Of a stretch of DNA of 64,000 nt, positions 49,152 through 61,419 are shown in pieces. The position numbers were made by a program, and so were the translations under genes. Origin of the DNA: Siphonodentalium dalli (Eukaryota; Mollusca; Scaphopoda; Gadilida; Siphonodentaliidae). The notes below the pieces were generated by a model. It saw only the letters and a program-made list of their open reading frames with translations. It was not told where the DNA came from and ran no database searches. The stretch spans positions 144,292,351 through 144,356,350 of the forward strand of contig CP136062.1 in assembly GCA_032622095.1 (NCBI GenBank), written 5' to 3'. Position 1 is the stretch's first letter. Each line of letters opens with the position of its first letter.

Positions 49152-49225
49152 ACCTGCACCAATCCAGATAAAATTACCACCGTTTCTGTACAATCCTATC
49201 CAGTAATCACCACCCCCGATACGAC
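49152..49225 (-). CDS. C-type lectin domain, central exon (WIGL)
   Basis: The acceptor is TTTTTTCTATTGCAG before 49225 and the donor is GGT/GTAAGT after 49152. The 74 bases start in phase 1, end in phase 0, and read RIGGGDYWIGLYRNGGNFIW, IGAG. D-Y-W-I-G-L and x-W-I-G are the core beta-strand motif of the long-form lectin domain. Joined in phase to the exon at 33296 it gives FIWIGAGTSYRYWHPGEPNN, with normal family spacing. An alternative donor two bases earlier would break that join. The N-terminal lectin exon with the first Cys should lie above 49225 but was not found. Confidence 0.87.
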
Positions 49226-50428
49226 CTGCAATAGAAAAAAACGTGCGTAAGAAGTCATAATATCCTAATATGTCGCAGGAAATACATAGTATTGACATAA
49301 TATTACACGAGTTTGACGTTAACAAAAATGGTTTAAAAAAAAAAGAAAAAAAGAAAATGATGAGAGTGCTAAGTTAACACACATATCTGCCATGAACTAA
49401 TATTACCCGATGGGGGCATCAGAACCGAGTACGTTCTCAATTATAACGGTCATTATTCACAAATCCCTATATTTATTCCTAAAATATAAATGGCAATTAA
49501 TCTCTCAAGGGTCCGCTATCTAAAGTGGAGTTGACGACTCTTGCCTGTACTGGTGTGGCCGTTCCAATTGGAGCATCAGATGATACTCAAAACCACTGTG
49601 TGTGGAAGGAAGTGAACGCTGGTTTGTGGTAATCGGACATAAATAAAAGTCGCTCGCCTCAGGCTGACTATATTTTCGTCTTTCCCTCCGATTGTGTGAA
49701 AATCCAAGCCCGGGTGCCAATCTGCCTCGATGATGGGTGTGTTCCGCTACATTTTCGTACTAATTTCGTTTCAGTGCCGTGTGTAGTTCTCTCGTAAATC
49801 AAGGTTAAACCTCCTATTTTCGTGCTAAAAACACGTCACGTTTGCGATCAAAAGCACATTTTTCAAACTATACCATGTCTTATTTTATAACAAAGACATG
49901 TTGTGGATGCCTTACTATCCCATTGAAAGCCACGCTTAGCGTATGTCCCCTGTTTCCTGTGTTTTCTCGACATACGAGCCCGATTTCAAAGCGTGGTGCT
50001 CCAACATAATTGAACTCCCGGTAATATCTGACAAAAAACATTGAACGCCCAGTAATTTTTTTATTATTCGTATTGAACGCACGGTAAACATTCGATTACA
50101 CCATGTAAAATGCCTTACACTTAAACATTTTTGTATGTTGGAGTGAAAACTGAATTGACATCGATTGCTGGTATTAAAATAGATTATAGACCACCAATAA
50201 CAAACACATGTGGGCATAATTGAACTCATATTACGGTCGTAATCTACAATCTTTGTTTCAACATATAAAACTTTTAATTTCGCCCTCAAGCTGGTGCCAA
50301 AAATTAGCTATATTAGGGTTTTATATGGAGTGGCATGTTGATTCAGAACGGCATTGAAACGGATGTGGAAATTACAATCTTACCACACCAAAAATACCAA
50401 CACGAATGACATTCTATATCTGAAACAT
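49226..50428. other. Unassigned sequence upstream of the lectin exon
   Basis: Expected to contain, or lead to, earlier exons of the minus-strand gene. No lectin N-terminal pattern (W-x2-A-x3-C) was seen by eye. A minus-strand open frame at 49520-49720 has no clear family. Confidence 0.35.
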
Positions 50429-52405
50429 GCACCTGGTGTAGGGGTGTATACCGTTGCCCATTTCATTCCCACGGTCATGGCGCATGTCCACAAACTAGCA
50501 CCGCGAGTATTGTTCTTCTCTGCTTGGAGCTATTCGACGAGACGACTGCGGGACGCCACACAGTTTGCTTAGGATCATGGTCAAGAAGTGTGGGTAGTCG
50601 GTACATTATGGTCTTCTCCTTAGCAGATAGGCATCTGTCCAAGGGAATGATACAGCTAGCTACCTTCGAAACACTGCCGAAGTTGTACACGTATGCCAAT
50701 ACGTTCGCTAAGTTTGTGAGTTGAACCATCTATTGAGAAGTGACTAGTTAACTGGGAAGTTCGCCAGGTCTACATGTCGTTATCCCCATGGGGTATGAGA
50801 AAGACATACATAGAGATGACCTTCTGTAAGCTTGTATACTTATAGACCATATGCCTTTCTAGTTCAAGATGACGAACAAATCCCATATTTAGCAAGTATT
50901 TAAATCTTAAGCCAGACACTGGGAAATTAATTGTTTGAAACGTTATGATTAAAGGGACCCTTCTCCCATGAAGTGTTGAATACTTTGTCGGTGTGAGCGA
51001 CCTAGATTTATCAGGCAAAGAAATAGAAACTGGTCCAGATCATTAAGGACGTGGCAAATCAGAATCTCTTACCATGCAATTGTTCTAATATGGCTATTCG
51101 GCGCACCTACGGTTACGGCCATTATCGGCGCGAAGTGTCGAATGGATTTCGAAATGCCACATCGCTATATTAAGTGTGGGTTTTCGTACTTCCAGAAGGA
51201 TACGGGCAATGTTTTGCGTTTTGATACGTTTTAAGTTGAACTAATAGATGGTTTGTGTATAGTTTCGTCCATACATATCGATATTATTACAAAAAGTTGA
51301 AATTTGCATGTGAATATATCGATTTCTTTTCAATTTCTGGCCTCCAGTTTAGCTGCCATCTTGACCTTGAGTATCAATTGCCAAACTCAAATGAATACTT
51401 CAAATCAATATTCCATATCAACATGCTATGGTGGGTAGAATTCGCGAAACAATAACGCCCATCGTAAGAAAGTAAAGGAATGTAGGCGTGTTTTCAAATA
51501 TCGGTCGCCATTTTGGCCGCCATCTTAGATTTGGAAAACCATTTCTTGCATGGGATGAAAGCCATTGAAAGGTAATTACTTCACCACAGCTGTAAGCATG
51601 GGTGGAGTTGTCTAGACAATAATGCCCAATGATGTTAATATGAGGGATTTTCCGGGATTTTTCTAAATCTGTCCGCCATTGTGGGCGCCATTTTGGATTT
51701 GGGGGACTTTTATTTGGATGCAATATAAGGACAGTTATTCGACTGAGTGTTCCCAACTCACAATAGTAAGCATGCAGGTGTGGAGTTGTCGTGACAATAA
51801 CTCTCACTGATGTTAAAATTATCGATTTTGGCTAATTTGTAAGGGTTGTATATTACCATAACGAATCGAACGGAAAACAAGACCGCGTGTGACATCATCT
51901 TTACTATAACGGCGATCAAAGAGACCTGGTGCCTATAAAACAAATGGCCGCCATCTTGTCTGGAGTCTCTGCGGCCACTTTTTTTTCTTGTTAACAACCG
52001 AAAAAAATTAGAGGAGTCATTAAGAAAGAAAATTAGTGGGGTGAAGTTGAGTCCTGGTGGGGGTGCAGAGGTCTACCAATATCTCCTGGACTAATATAAT
52101 TCATGCACGAAATCTCGAGCTGGGACCTAGTACACTTACTGTGGAATACCGGTACATTATTATTACCGAGGAACAGTTATAACCTAAGAAATATATTATA
52201 GCTGCAATGTTTTTATCAATGTTATAAACTTCCCTGCATGTCAGAACATGAACATGACTTGAACTGGTGAATATTATTATCTCTATACGGACGTAGTCAG
52301 AGTAGAGATTCATGACATGCAATGATCTAGCCAAATATATAACCTCCCTGGCAAGGGGGGGGGGGTCTGCAGATTTTTTTTCCAGACATAGGGTCTATTC
52401 TCATT
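50429..52405. repeat. Tandem duplication, full copy
   Basis: Starts ACCTGGTGTAGGGGTGTATA and ends GGTCTATTCTCATTGCAC. The second copy (52406-53819) lacks 50576-51151 or so. Within it, three ~170-bp degenerate units begin with CCGCCATCTTG or CGCCATTTTGG (about 51350, 51528, 51688). Confidence 0.93.
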
Positions 52406-53819
52406 GCACCTGGTGTAGGGGTGTATACCGTTGCCCATTTCATTCCCACGGTCATGGCGCATGTCCACAAACTAGCACCGCGAGTATTGTTCTTCTCTGC
52501 TTGGAGCTATTCGACGAGACGACTGCGGGACGCCACACAGTTTGCTTAGGATCATTTCGAAATGCCACATCGCTATATTAAGTGTGGGTTTTCGTACTTC
52601 CAGAAGGATACGGGCAATGTTTTGCGTTTTGATACGTTTTAAGTTGAACTAATAGATGGTTTGTGTATAGTTTCGTCCATACATATCGATATTATTACAA
52701 AAAGTTGAAATTTGCATGTGAATATATCGATTTCTTTTCAATTTCTGGCCTCCAGTTTAGCTGCCATCTTGACCTTGAGTATCAATTGCCAAACTCAAAT
52801 GAATACTTCATATCAATATTCCATATCAACATGCTATGGTGGGTAGAATTCGCGAAACAATAACGCCCATCGTAAGAAAGTAAAGGAATGTAGGCGTGTT
52901 TTCAAATATCGGTCGCCATTTTGGCCGCCATCTTAGATTTGGAAAACCATTTCTTGCATGGGATGAAAGCCATTGAAAGGTAATTACTTCACCACAGCTG
53001 TAAGCATGGGTGGAGTTGTCTAGACAATAATGCCCAATGATGTTAATATGAGGGATTTTCCGGGATTTTTCTAAATCTGTCCGCCATTGTGGGCGCCATT
53101 TTGGATTTGGGGGACTTTTATTTGGATGCAATATAAGGACAGTTATTCGACTGAGTGTTCCCAACTCACAATAGTAAGCATGCAGGTGTGGAGTTGTCGT
53201 GACAATAACTCTCACTGATGTTAAAATTATCGATTTTTGGCTAATTTGTAAGGGTTGTATATTACCATAACGAATCGAACGGAAAACAAGACCGCGTGTG
53301 ACATCATCTTTACTATAACGGCGATCAAAGAGACCTGGTGCCTATAAAACAAATGGCCGCCATCTTGTCTGGAGTCTCTGCGGCCACTTTTTTTTCTTGT
53401 TAACAACCGAAAAAAATTAGAGGAGTCATTAAGAAAGAAAATTAGTGGGGTGAAGTTGAGTCCTGGTGGGGGTGCAGAGGTCTACCAATATCTCCTGGAC
53501 TAATATAATTCATGCACGAAATCTCGAGCTGGGACCTAGTACACTTACTGTGGAATACCGGTACATTATTATTACCGAGGAACAGTTATAACCTAAGAAA
53601 TATATTATAGCTGCAATGTTTTTATCAATGTTATAAACTTCCCTGCATGTCAGAACATGAACATGACTTGAACTGGTGAATATTATTATCTCTATACGGA
53701 CGTAGTCAGAGTAGAGATTCATGACATGCAATGATCTAGCCAAATATATAACCTCCCTGGCAAGGGGGGGGGGGGGTCTGCAGATTTTTTTTCCAGACAT
53801 AGGGTCTATTCTCATTGCA
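52406..53819. repeat. Tandem duplication, copy with internal deletion
   Basis: Nearly identical to the first copy except for the missing ~570 bases, joined at GGAT shared by both sides (52552-52557). The copy-copy junction shares TGCAC. Confidence 0.93.
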
Positions 53820-54031
53820 CGCGCGTAAGTACGGAAAGGAAATGGCTTGGAAAGAATTGGTGAGTTTTGTAGAATGCAATCGTCTTATTAACGCCACCGG
53901 TGTATACTGTTGGCCAAATTATAGAAATCCATGGTCCTATGTAGGTTTTATAAATAGATAATTGTTTTTTTTCCGGTTATTTTGGGACGCGTTAAAGTTG
54001 TACTTCGACCCTGAGTCTGGTAAAAGCTGTA

Positions 54032-54649
54032 GGTGACACTCCACAGTTTCAACAGGTATGTGCCCAGAAATAGGGGGCCCATAGATTCATTGAAATTTAT
54101 CTGGAGTATGATCCCAAACCATATAGACAATATATATATGCCTGAAATTAGTACAGAATAGGCATTCAGAATTTGATACATAATTTCCATAATATATGGG
54201 CTATCAAGAGTTATGGCCCTTGATCTTTTGATCGAAAATATTGCATTTTCATACCCAAGAGGCACGAATACCAGATTTTTTCAAGCATGGTCACCAATGT
54301 TGGTTTAAATGCCTCTGGCTTCCAACATCAATGTGAAAAAATTTCAAACTTTCGCCGTTAAATTTTCCAGAAAATCAATTTTTAATGCAGATGACAAATT
54401 TTGGGTGCTAAAAAATTGACCCAGTATCTAGAGCCACTGTTTCGCAGAAAACGCTACTGCTGTCTATGGGTGGGGTCAAGGTCACTTGCACTTAATTTTT
54501 TCATCAGTCTAGAACACCTTCTAAAATTACACAAATTCATATCCCACCTTGTCTCAATATACATACCACATGAATGGTCCCAGAAACCACTAGCACTTTA
54601 TATCTATAAAATCACCCCTACTGATCATTCGAAACTGTGGAGTGTCACC
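54032..54649. mobile_element. MITE, GGTGACACTCCACAG family, third copy
   Basis: GGTGACACTCCACAGTTTC at 54032 is inverted at the right end (CGAAACTGTGGAGTGTCACC, ending 54649). GTA flanks both sides, a possible 3-bp target duplication. It shares GGGCCATAACTC and the ATCATTCGAAA end with the copies at 13982 and 17148, but is clearly diverged and independent. Confidence 0.82.
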
Positions 54650-54960
54650 GTAGTTGGAATGGCTATGCCGATGATTTGAGAAGCATTATTGTTTTAGGAT
54701 ATTGTAGAAAAGCTTATCTGGCCATGTCAAATTGAGCTATATATAGCGATGGGATATCTCGCAGGACAACACGTTTCGGTTTTTCGTGTGGTGTGTATTC
54801 GCTTCATCGCTGGATGTCTTATAGTTGCAGTATATAACTACATGTATTATGACGCGTTAATTGCGTTCGATGGCCGGGTCATACACACTTGAAGATTTTA
54901 TGGCGGGAACACAACTTTTTATCCGCATTTAGAAGCTTTCTGGTTGGTGAATGAAAAACC
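54650..54960. other. Unassigned sequence
   Basis: Nothing recognised. Confidence 0.4.
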
Positions 54961-54966
54961 TGCAGT

Positions 54967-55285
54967 GATAAGGCTGAACGGGTCACTCTCACCAAAAAAA
55001 AGTGCTGAAGGGTACACATGGTTTGAAAATGTGCTGAAGGCTACACAGGGTTTGTGATCGGCACGAACACCATTACATAAATTGTGTTTATGAACATCTG
55101 GCGCCCATTAGCAGTTTGTTTTCAGTACATTTTAATATTCATTGGAACGTAAACAATTATTCTCTGACAGAATTCATGGCAGATACGAAGCCTGAATGTC
55201 CTGTGTGCCCTTCAGCACATTTTGAAAATCCTGTGTACCACTTCAGCACTTTTTTGGTGAGAGTGACCCCTTCAGCAGTAATAAG
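54967..55285. mobile_element. Foldback element with ~85-bp arms
   Basis: Left arm 54967-55052 (GGGTCACTCTCACCAAAAAA...GTGCTGAAGG) pairs with right arm 55199-55285 in reverse complement. The arms repeat GTGCTGAAG internally, and about 145 bases of unique loop lie between. Confidence 0.75.
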
Positions 55286-55289
55286 CCGT

Positions 55290-57080
55290 AGTTTTTTTTA
55301 ATAATTTGAAGGATTAGTTGTTTTAACGGAATTCTGAGGCGGTGCATTCATATAACCAATATATTTTATATTATAATTTATATTTATGGCTAATAATATG
55401 ATCTTGGTGGCGTTACCATTTCTGACTATGGTTTTCTTGTGTCAAGTGCGGGATGTTTTTGTATATCATGAGTGGCTATATGGTCATCCGTTAGATCATG
55501 CCATGAATCTCTACTCCAGCTGACGCCCGTAGAGATCATATACCACCAGTACAAAACCCGGGAACTTTTTTTAAGTTTTGACAGGGAACCTTATAGAGTC
55601 GAAAAAATAACGCGGGGAATGTATTTCTTTGTTAATACCCGTTGCTTAATGATTTATTCATCGGTACGTGAAGTTCCAAGCTCGAGATTACATTATTTAC
55701 GTGACTTTTGAGACCCGATTCCGCGATAAGTATTTATTTTATTCCCTGTCACGAAAATCATTGTCGTAAGCGACCTAAATGTTCAGATTTCAAATATTTC
55801 TCACACCGGGACGAACCATGGTCGATCCGGTGTGTCCCGGTCCCTCCCCATTGACCAGTCAGAAACCGATAATTAATTTAAGAAAAAAACAAATCGGGGT
55901 GAATTTGCATGGCGTTAGACCACTAGATATTAGCATATTAGGATTGTTCAGGCTCAGATCTGCACATTTTCTTGTACTGGTCGGCCTAATGGATTATACC
56001 CACCGGCTATATAGTGACAAAACGACTACTGATTCATTTAGAATATGCTACCATCCAGGCGGATGTGAGGGACCAGTTGGAAAAGTCAATGCCCAATGGG
56101 ATGGGGAGGGGTGAAAATGGGGTGTGGTTAGAAGGTGGACGTCCCTCCTAACAATGGGTCGAGACTGTGTCTATAGCACCATCTACTCACTATATCAACC
56201 ACAACCTCTAATTAATGTAGTGAACAACGTTGTTAGTGAAAAAAGTGCTAGAAGCCGCCTCGAGAATTTGAACATAGAACCTGGTTTAAAATGACAACTT
56301 TATCAATGTGTGCTCATGAAATCTTACAATAAATAGGTTAACGCATAGCTGACTGGAATTTCATTTGATTCATGAACCTTTGAGTGAGAAAATCGTAGTG
56401 AAAGGTTACCGGTCAATGGGACACATCTACCCGTTCAAAATCGCTATTGCTTTATGAGCTGCATTGAAAGTACCCAAGTAACCATGACGATGTTCATCGA
56501 TTTACCCGTACCGTTCCCGTCGGACGGGTATCGCAAATTCGCTAGTGTCTTTTGTTGAATGCAATGCAATTACATGGGCACAGCACGTGTTCTGCTACGT
56601 CAATAGCAGGTATTGATAAGTGAACCCTGAATGAGACCAAATATATATCCATATATATAGTGTAAATGTAAAACGTATTATGTCTTATAAATGCCTGATA
56701 CACTTGTATTCTTTCACTGTGTCACGACGTGTATATACATGTTTTGTGGTAACGACGTCAAATATTTCTTTTATTATTTTGTGTAAAGAGCCCCGAACCT
56801 CATCCGCTGCCATCAATATAGAGACACCTTTGCTAGTTATATAAACCACACCGTTACATTTCTGGTAAATAATACCTCTATTAGTCCTATAGATGGCCTC
56901 ATTATTTTCTATATATAGTGGACATACAGACAACCAAATATTCGAACATATACAGATACTAGATAAAACCAGCTGTGTCATTATATTGCATCCTTCAATC
57001 ACAGGCCTAAAACGTTGTGTTAATATATTTAAATAAAGTAAAATATAAATAAACAAGAGCACGCCGTCGGGGCGTTGGCA
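55290..57080. other. Unassigned sequence with a 132-codon minus-strand frame
   Basis: The frame 56685-57083 on the minus strand includes NNEAIYRTNRGIIYQKCNGV and SILMAADEVRGSLHKIIKEI. It reads somewhat like protein but I cannot assign it. Other open frames (55472-55711, 55779-56114 plus) show no motif. Confidence 0.3.
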
Positions 57081-57082
57081 CA

Positions 57083-57430
57083 ATACGCCCTTTCTGGAGT
57101 AAAGTGGGGCAAGGTTTAATTCATTCGTTTGAAACTTGGTTCAGTTCACTCGATTCAATCTAAAGTTATCATCTGGAAACCGCATATCAGGTAAAAATCT
57201 GAGTCGAAAAAGGGGCATAACTCAGTTAAAATCATGCGGACAAAACCCATATTCGAACTTTATCTGTATTTTGGTGTGGTAAACTAACATACCAAATTTG
57301 GTTCAGTTCACTCGATGCAATCTAAAGTTATCATCCGGAAACCAAATACGGACGGACGCATAGACGGACGACGGTCGGACGGACGGACAACCCATTTCCA
57401 TAATACGACCTTTTTTTCAAAAGGGCGTAT
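57083..57430. mobile_element. MITE with ATACGCCCTTT ends
   Basis: ATACGCCCTTT at 57083 is inverted at 57420-57430 (AAAGGGCGTAT). Inside are two copies of TTCAGTTCACTCGATxCAATC, GGGGCATAACTC, and a GGACGGACGGAC tract at 57345-57390. No coding sequence. Confidence 0.75.
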
Positions 57431-57449
57431 AAAAATTGCATATTTTAAT

Positions 57450-57600
57450 TGAGGTCCATATCAGTATGGGATCCGTATAAGCCAGGGCCCGTATGAGCCG
57501 AGGTCCGTATAAGCCAGGGTCCGTAACATTCGTGCTCCGAATAAAAGTAAGGGTCCGTATGCATGCGACAGGGTCTGTATCAGCCTCATACCGACGCATT
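57450..57600. repeat. Short degenerate tandem repeat, ~17-bp unit
   Basis: About six units of GGTCCGTATAAGCCAGG with changes and one insertion. Confidence 0.7.
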
Positions 57601-57819
57601 CGCGCCCAGATCGGAAGCATTTAATCTACTAAGTAGTATGGCTACATTTTCTCTAATAACAAAATAATGTGTATAATTATCTTGCAGGGTGAATTTATAA
57701 CTGGAATCAGCATTAATTGAACTTATGAACATAATATATTTTCTGATGAACATGCATATGCATATACATTTTCCAACATAAACAGTGATACTACAAAAGT
57801 GTTATATATTCTCGGTTTA

Positions 57820-57950
57820 TGTAATGTGTGTGCGTGCGTGTGTGAGCATGTGTGTGTGTGCGTTAGGTTGAGGGTGTGAGTGTGAGAGAGTGTGTGTGCG
57901 TGTGTGAGAGAGAGAGAAAAAAGAGAGAGAGAGGGGGAGAGAAATAGAGA
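57820..57950. repeat. GT then GA microsatellite
   Basis: A GTGTGTGCGTG tract passing into AGAGAGAGAAAAAAGAGAGA. Confidence 0.9.
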
Positions 57951-58099
57951 AGTTAATAGCGACTCTTTAACTACTTCCTATATCAGTCACATGGCTGTCA
58001 CGTGATAGTAATGGTGAATTTAACCGCCTAAATGCCATTTTATTTTATTTGTATGTACGTGGTGTTGCGATAGCTAATTTACCAACTAGCAGCGCTTTC

Positions 58100-58390
58100 A
58101 TTGAACATATCATCCTCTGAGAGTGTTTTTTTGTGATATGAAAACAAAGATTACTAAAACACTTGTCCCTAAGCTAATATTCTCTGCGCTAATATATTAG
58201 CGTACCGGTAACGGGTTGACGTAAAATAGGAGTTACGCTAATATTTTAGCGTATCGGTTTCAAAGGGTTAACAATGAACTAGTTTTCCATGTAGGTCCGT
58301 GTGGACTTTCCACTTCCTAAGATAGCTCAGGTGTGGAAACCCTTAAATCGGGTTTGATCGTGACGTTTTTGATTCATCAACGCCTACCAA
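58100..58390. other. Spacer with ACGCTAATATATTAGCGT hairpins
   Basis: GCGCTAATATATTAGCGTACCGG (58185) and ACGCTAATATTTTAGCGTATCGG (58233) are near palindromes 48 bases apart. The rest is unassigned. Confidence 0.5.
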
Positions 58391-58394
58391 TCAT

Positions 58395-61300
58395 TTCTAA
58401 ATTTCAACTTACATGATAGATGCATTCAAATCGTAGATCAGCTCGACAGCTACTATGATGAAATTGTGTCAGTCATAAGAAATGCCACCCAACAAGTAAT
58501 ACCGTCTAGGAGGTTCAATCGCCACCTCAGACCTTTTTGGAATGATACCTTAAAAGAACTGCATCATAATATGACATCAGCGCGTCAAGTGTGGATCTCT
58601 GCCGGGAGACCAAGGGAGGAATCACACATTGCATATCGATCATATAAAGACGCAAAATGTCTCTTTCGTGCACAACTCCGCAAATCGAATGAGCTTTATC
58701 TCAAATAAATGGATGACAAGCTAGACAAAATGGTCGAACTTGACATAAACAGCTTTTTTTAGAGCTTTCAACAAAAGGAAAGTTCAACTTCAAACCGCAT
58801 CAAACTGTTTATTTGAAGTAAGCGGTTCCACACTTAAGAGACCCACATTCGGTAATTGAAGCCTGGTGATCTTATTATGAGAACCTCTATTCCCCAAAAA
58901 AAATTCATATGTTAACGCTGAAATAGAGAACATACGCTCGTCGCACGGATATAGCGACCTTGATGCAGATTTATGTTTCAATGTATCTATTGATGAAGTA
59001 CAATATGTACTGCAAAATGCCAAGAAAGACAAAGCTCCTGGATTAGACACCTTATGTTATGAATATATAATTTATGGTGGAGAGCGCCTGCAGAGCTCAG
59101 TTGCAACATTAATGTCCAAAATGGTTGAACTCAACCATGTCCCAGAACGAGCCAAAATCGGCCTTATGGTACCGCTTATCAAAGGAGGCAATAAATCCGA
59201 GAGAAAAAAAACAATTCGATAACTATCGTGCTATTACATTGCTCCCTGTTCTATATAAAATGTTTGAGAAAATTATTTTGAACCGTCTTGAAACCTTTTC
59301 AACAGATATCAGCAAAGTACATCCACTGCAGCATGGATTTCAAAAAGGGGTTAGCTGCCTCACGTCGTCCTTCATAATCCAGGAAAGTATCGCCTTCACG
59401 GCCGAAAATCACAGCCCACTGTTTGCTTGTGTTTTAGATGTCCGTAAAGCATTTGACACAGTTTGGATTCACGGTCTCCTACTCAGACTCTATCAACGTG
59501 GATTCACTGGTAAAATATGGCATATCATCAGTTCTTTATTTGTTAAATGGAATAAAATGCTCTGTTCAATTCAATGGTTCGATTTCGCGATACGTCGATA
59601 TACAACAGGGAATGCGTAAATGAAGTATACTCTCCCCCTTATTTTACATGATCTTCATCGATGAACTAATTTTCCAGCTTGAAAACAGTCACCATGGTTT
59701 GCGAGTGGGTTCTGCGTGTTGTGCATCTCCAACCCAAGCCGACGATATGACTCTCTTGTCTCTAACCTCTTCTGGCCTCCAAACTTTGTGTGACCTATGC
59801 AGCTCATACAGTCAAAAAACTGGAGATTCAAATACAACCAGGATAAACGCAAAGTAGTCATCTTTAATGAACCATCTTCCTTTTAAAAAATCCCGAGAAA
59901 CAGTTGTATGGATTTTAAATGATGAACCCGTGTCGGAATCAGATCAGGTCACATACATCGGAATCCCATTACAAAACATTAACATGGGCAACCATCTAAC
60001 TGATCACATATGCCACAAAATACGCTCTACGTATCTCATGTTAAATAACGCTGGCGTGTATGCCGGTGGCATAACACCCCTCAGTTCAAACACGTTGTAC
60101 AACACTGTAGTTTTACCCAAAGGCCTATATGCGTCTGAATTCCTTTCCGGCATATCTTTGACAAATGAAAACTCGTTGGAAAAAGTTCACAGTTTGCTTA
60201 AAACAAATTCAAGGACTCCCTTATAGGGCGCGCGCAGATGTGGTACAATGCTTGCTAGGACTATCCCCTCTATCAGCAGTTATTGACAAGAGAAAACTTA
60301 GTCTGCTTGGGTGTCTTTGCAGGACGGCACATGAAAAGACATCGAAAACGATTTTCATGTTCCGTCTTAAGAGTCACCTTCAACAACCTAATTGTAATGC
60401 ATCGTTTATTTCAGAAAAAATTAGAATTCTTGACAACTATAACCTCACACCTTATGTAACATAGTTTCTAGAAGAAGGACACTTTCCATCCAAGGAGACA
60501 TGGAAATCCCCCATAGTAACAGAAATCAAACAATCAAATGAGCAGTCATGGCAGACAAGATTACGCAATGAACATTCCCTTGTCCCATTCGCAAATAATC
60601 ATAGTTCACTGTCAATTTCACCGCTTTGGATAGCATGTAGAAGCTATCCTCAACATAAGCTTGAATTTCTAGAAATAGCCAAAATCCTGGCCCAGGCCTT
60701 GTCCCCAGTACACGGGAAGTGTCAGATATGTCATAAACATTTTTGAAAACGAAATCGAACATGCAATCAATCCGCTTATGTCCCACCTTAGCCGAAACAA
60801 GAATCGAAATATGGTTCAACGTAATGGAGGATTTCGGTATACCATGTTTCTTATATATTGACAATTTGAACCCCATAGATCAGTTGATGATATTTCTTGC
60901 ATGCATCCCGCCACCCATTCGGGGCCTCGTAAATGATATTAATCAATTCGCCTTGTTTCTGGCTCGCAATTCATTCAAACTGTGGAACATATATACGGAT
61001 CTGATGCGGCTAGAATATGTGGACTAAATGGATCACCTATAAACAGCTCACGAACCGCTCTGCTCGAAGACAGAAAACAAGATATACATAAATAATTTGT
61101 ATTTAGTCGGAGTGGCGTCTAACTAAACATGATATACTTTATGACGCAAGTTAAGCTATATCGCAGACAACTCAGTCTTGCTCCATTCGACAGATACTCT
61201 TTTAATTATCGAGTTGAAGTGTTCCGCGATATCATAAATACACGAGGCCTACAGTTGTACTGCACATATCTCATTGAATTTGTATCGCGCATATTTTGTG

Positions 61301-61415
61301 TATAAAACCATGTGATAAATTTATGTTTATTTTTGTCACCTATATGTTGAAACACTAATTTTGTGTATGATGTATAATGTTAAACTCTACGTTTCGGAGG
61401 AAATAAAGGTATTTA
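58395..61415 (+). pseudogene. LINE with reverse transcriptase domain, disrupted
   Basis: The linker FWNDTLKELHHNMTSARQVW (58530 onwards) precedes an RT domain: ERAKIGLMVPLIKGGNKSER, then FDNYRAITLLPVLYKMFEKI, HGFQKGVSC, VLDVRKAFDTVW (first catalytic Asp, about 59435) and QADDMTLLS (second, about 59725-59755). Downstream are RRARADVVQCLLGLS-like thumb sequence (60226-60464) and a Cys-rich end CQICHKHF (about 60718-60745). The 3' UTR ends GGAAATAAAGG near 61405. Frame changes occur near 59205 (an A-run), near 59575 and near 59660, and in-frame stops near 58707, 58760 and 60464; the last 300 coding bases decay further. No endonuclease domain is visible, so the copy is 5'-truncated. The clade is probably Jockey/I-like, not certain. 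Confidence 0.85.
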
Positions 61416-61419
61416 TATT

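Larger units (their letters stand above)
375..49225 (-). other. Inferred multi-exon gene: C-type lectin, TSP1, EGF-like, Ig-like domains
   Basis: Five minus-strand exons with GT-AG borders lie in the order 49225-49152, 33296-33137, 5035-4871, 1767-1645, 666-375. Phases fit at every junction: lectin half 1 to half 2 is phase 0, and all later joins are phase 1. The split codons make sense: the TSP1-EGF join makes Arg, and the EGF-Ig join makes Cys, completing a CVC motif. Inferred introns are about 15.9, 28.1, 3.1 and 1.0 kb and hold nearly all the repeats of the window. Lectin, TSP1, EGF and Ig modules are all extracellular, so a secreted or receptor protein is expected. No signal peptide, membrane segment or N-terminal lectin exon was found; these would lie above 49225 or below 375. 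The lectin pair could instead end as its own gene at the TAG at 33117-33119. I do not recognise this domain order as a named family. Confidence 0.55.

Noticed and set aside
49520-49720. Minus-strand frame ending STHSGFEYHLMLQLERPHQY considered as the N-terminal lectin exon
   Set aside because: Lacks the W-x2-A-x3-C pattern and Cys positions of lectin N-terminal halves, and the phase does not support joining to 49225.
56685-57083. 132-codon minus-strand frame considered as a transposon-derived protein
   Set aside because: Some regions look protein-like but I could not match any family, so no function is claimed.
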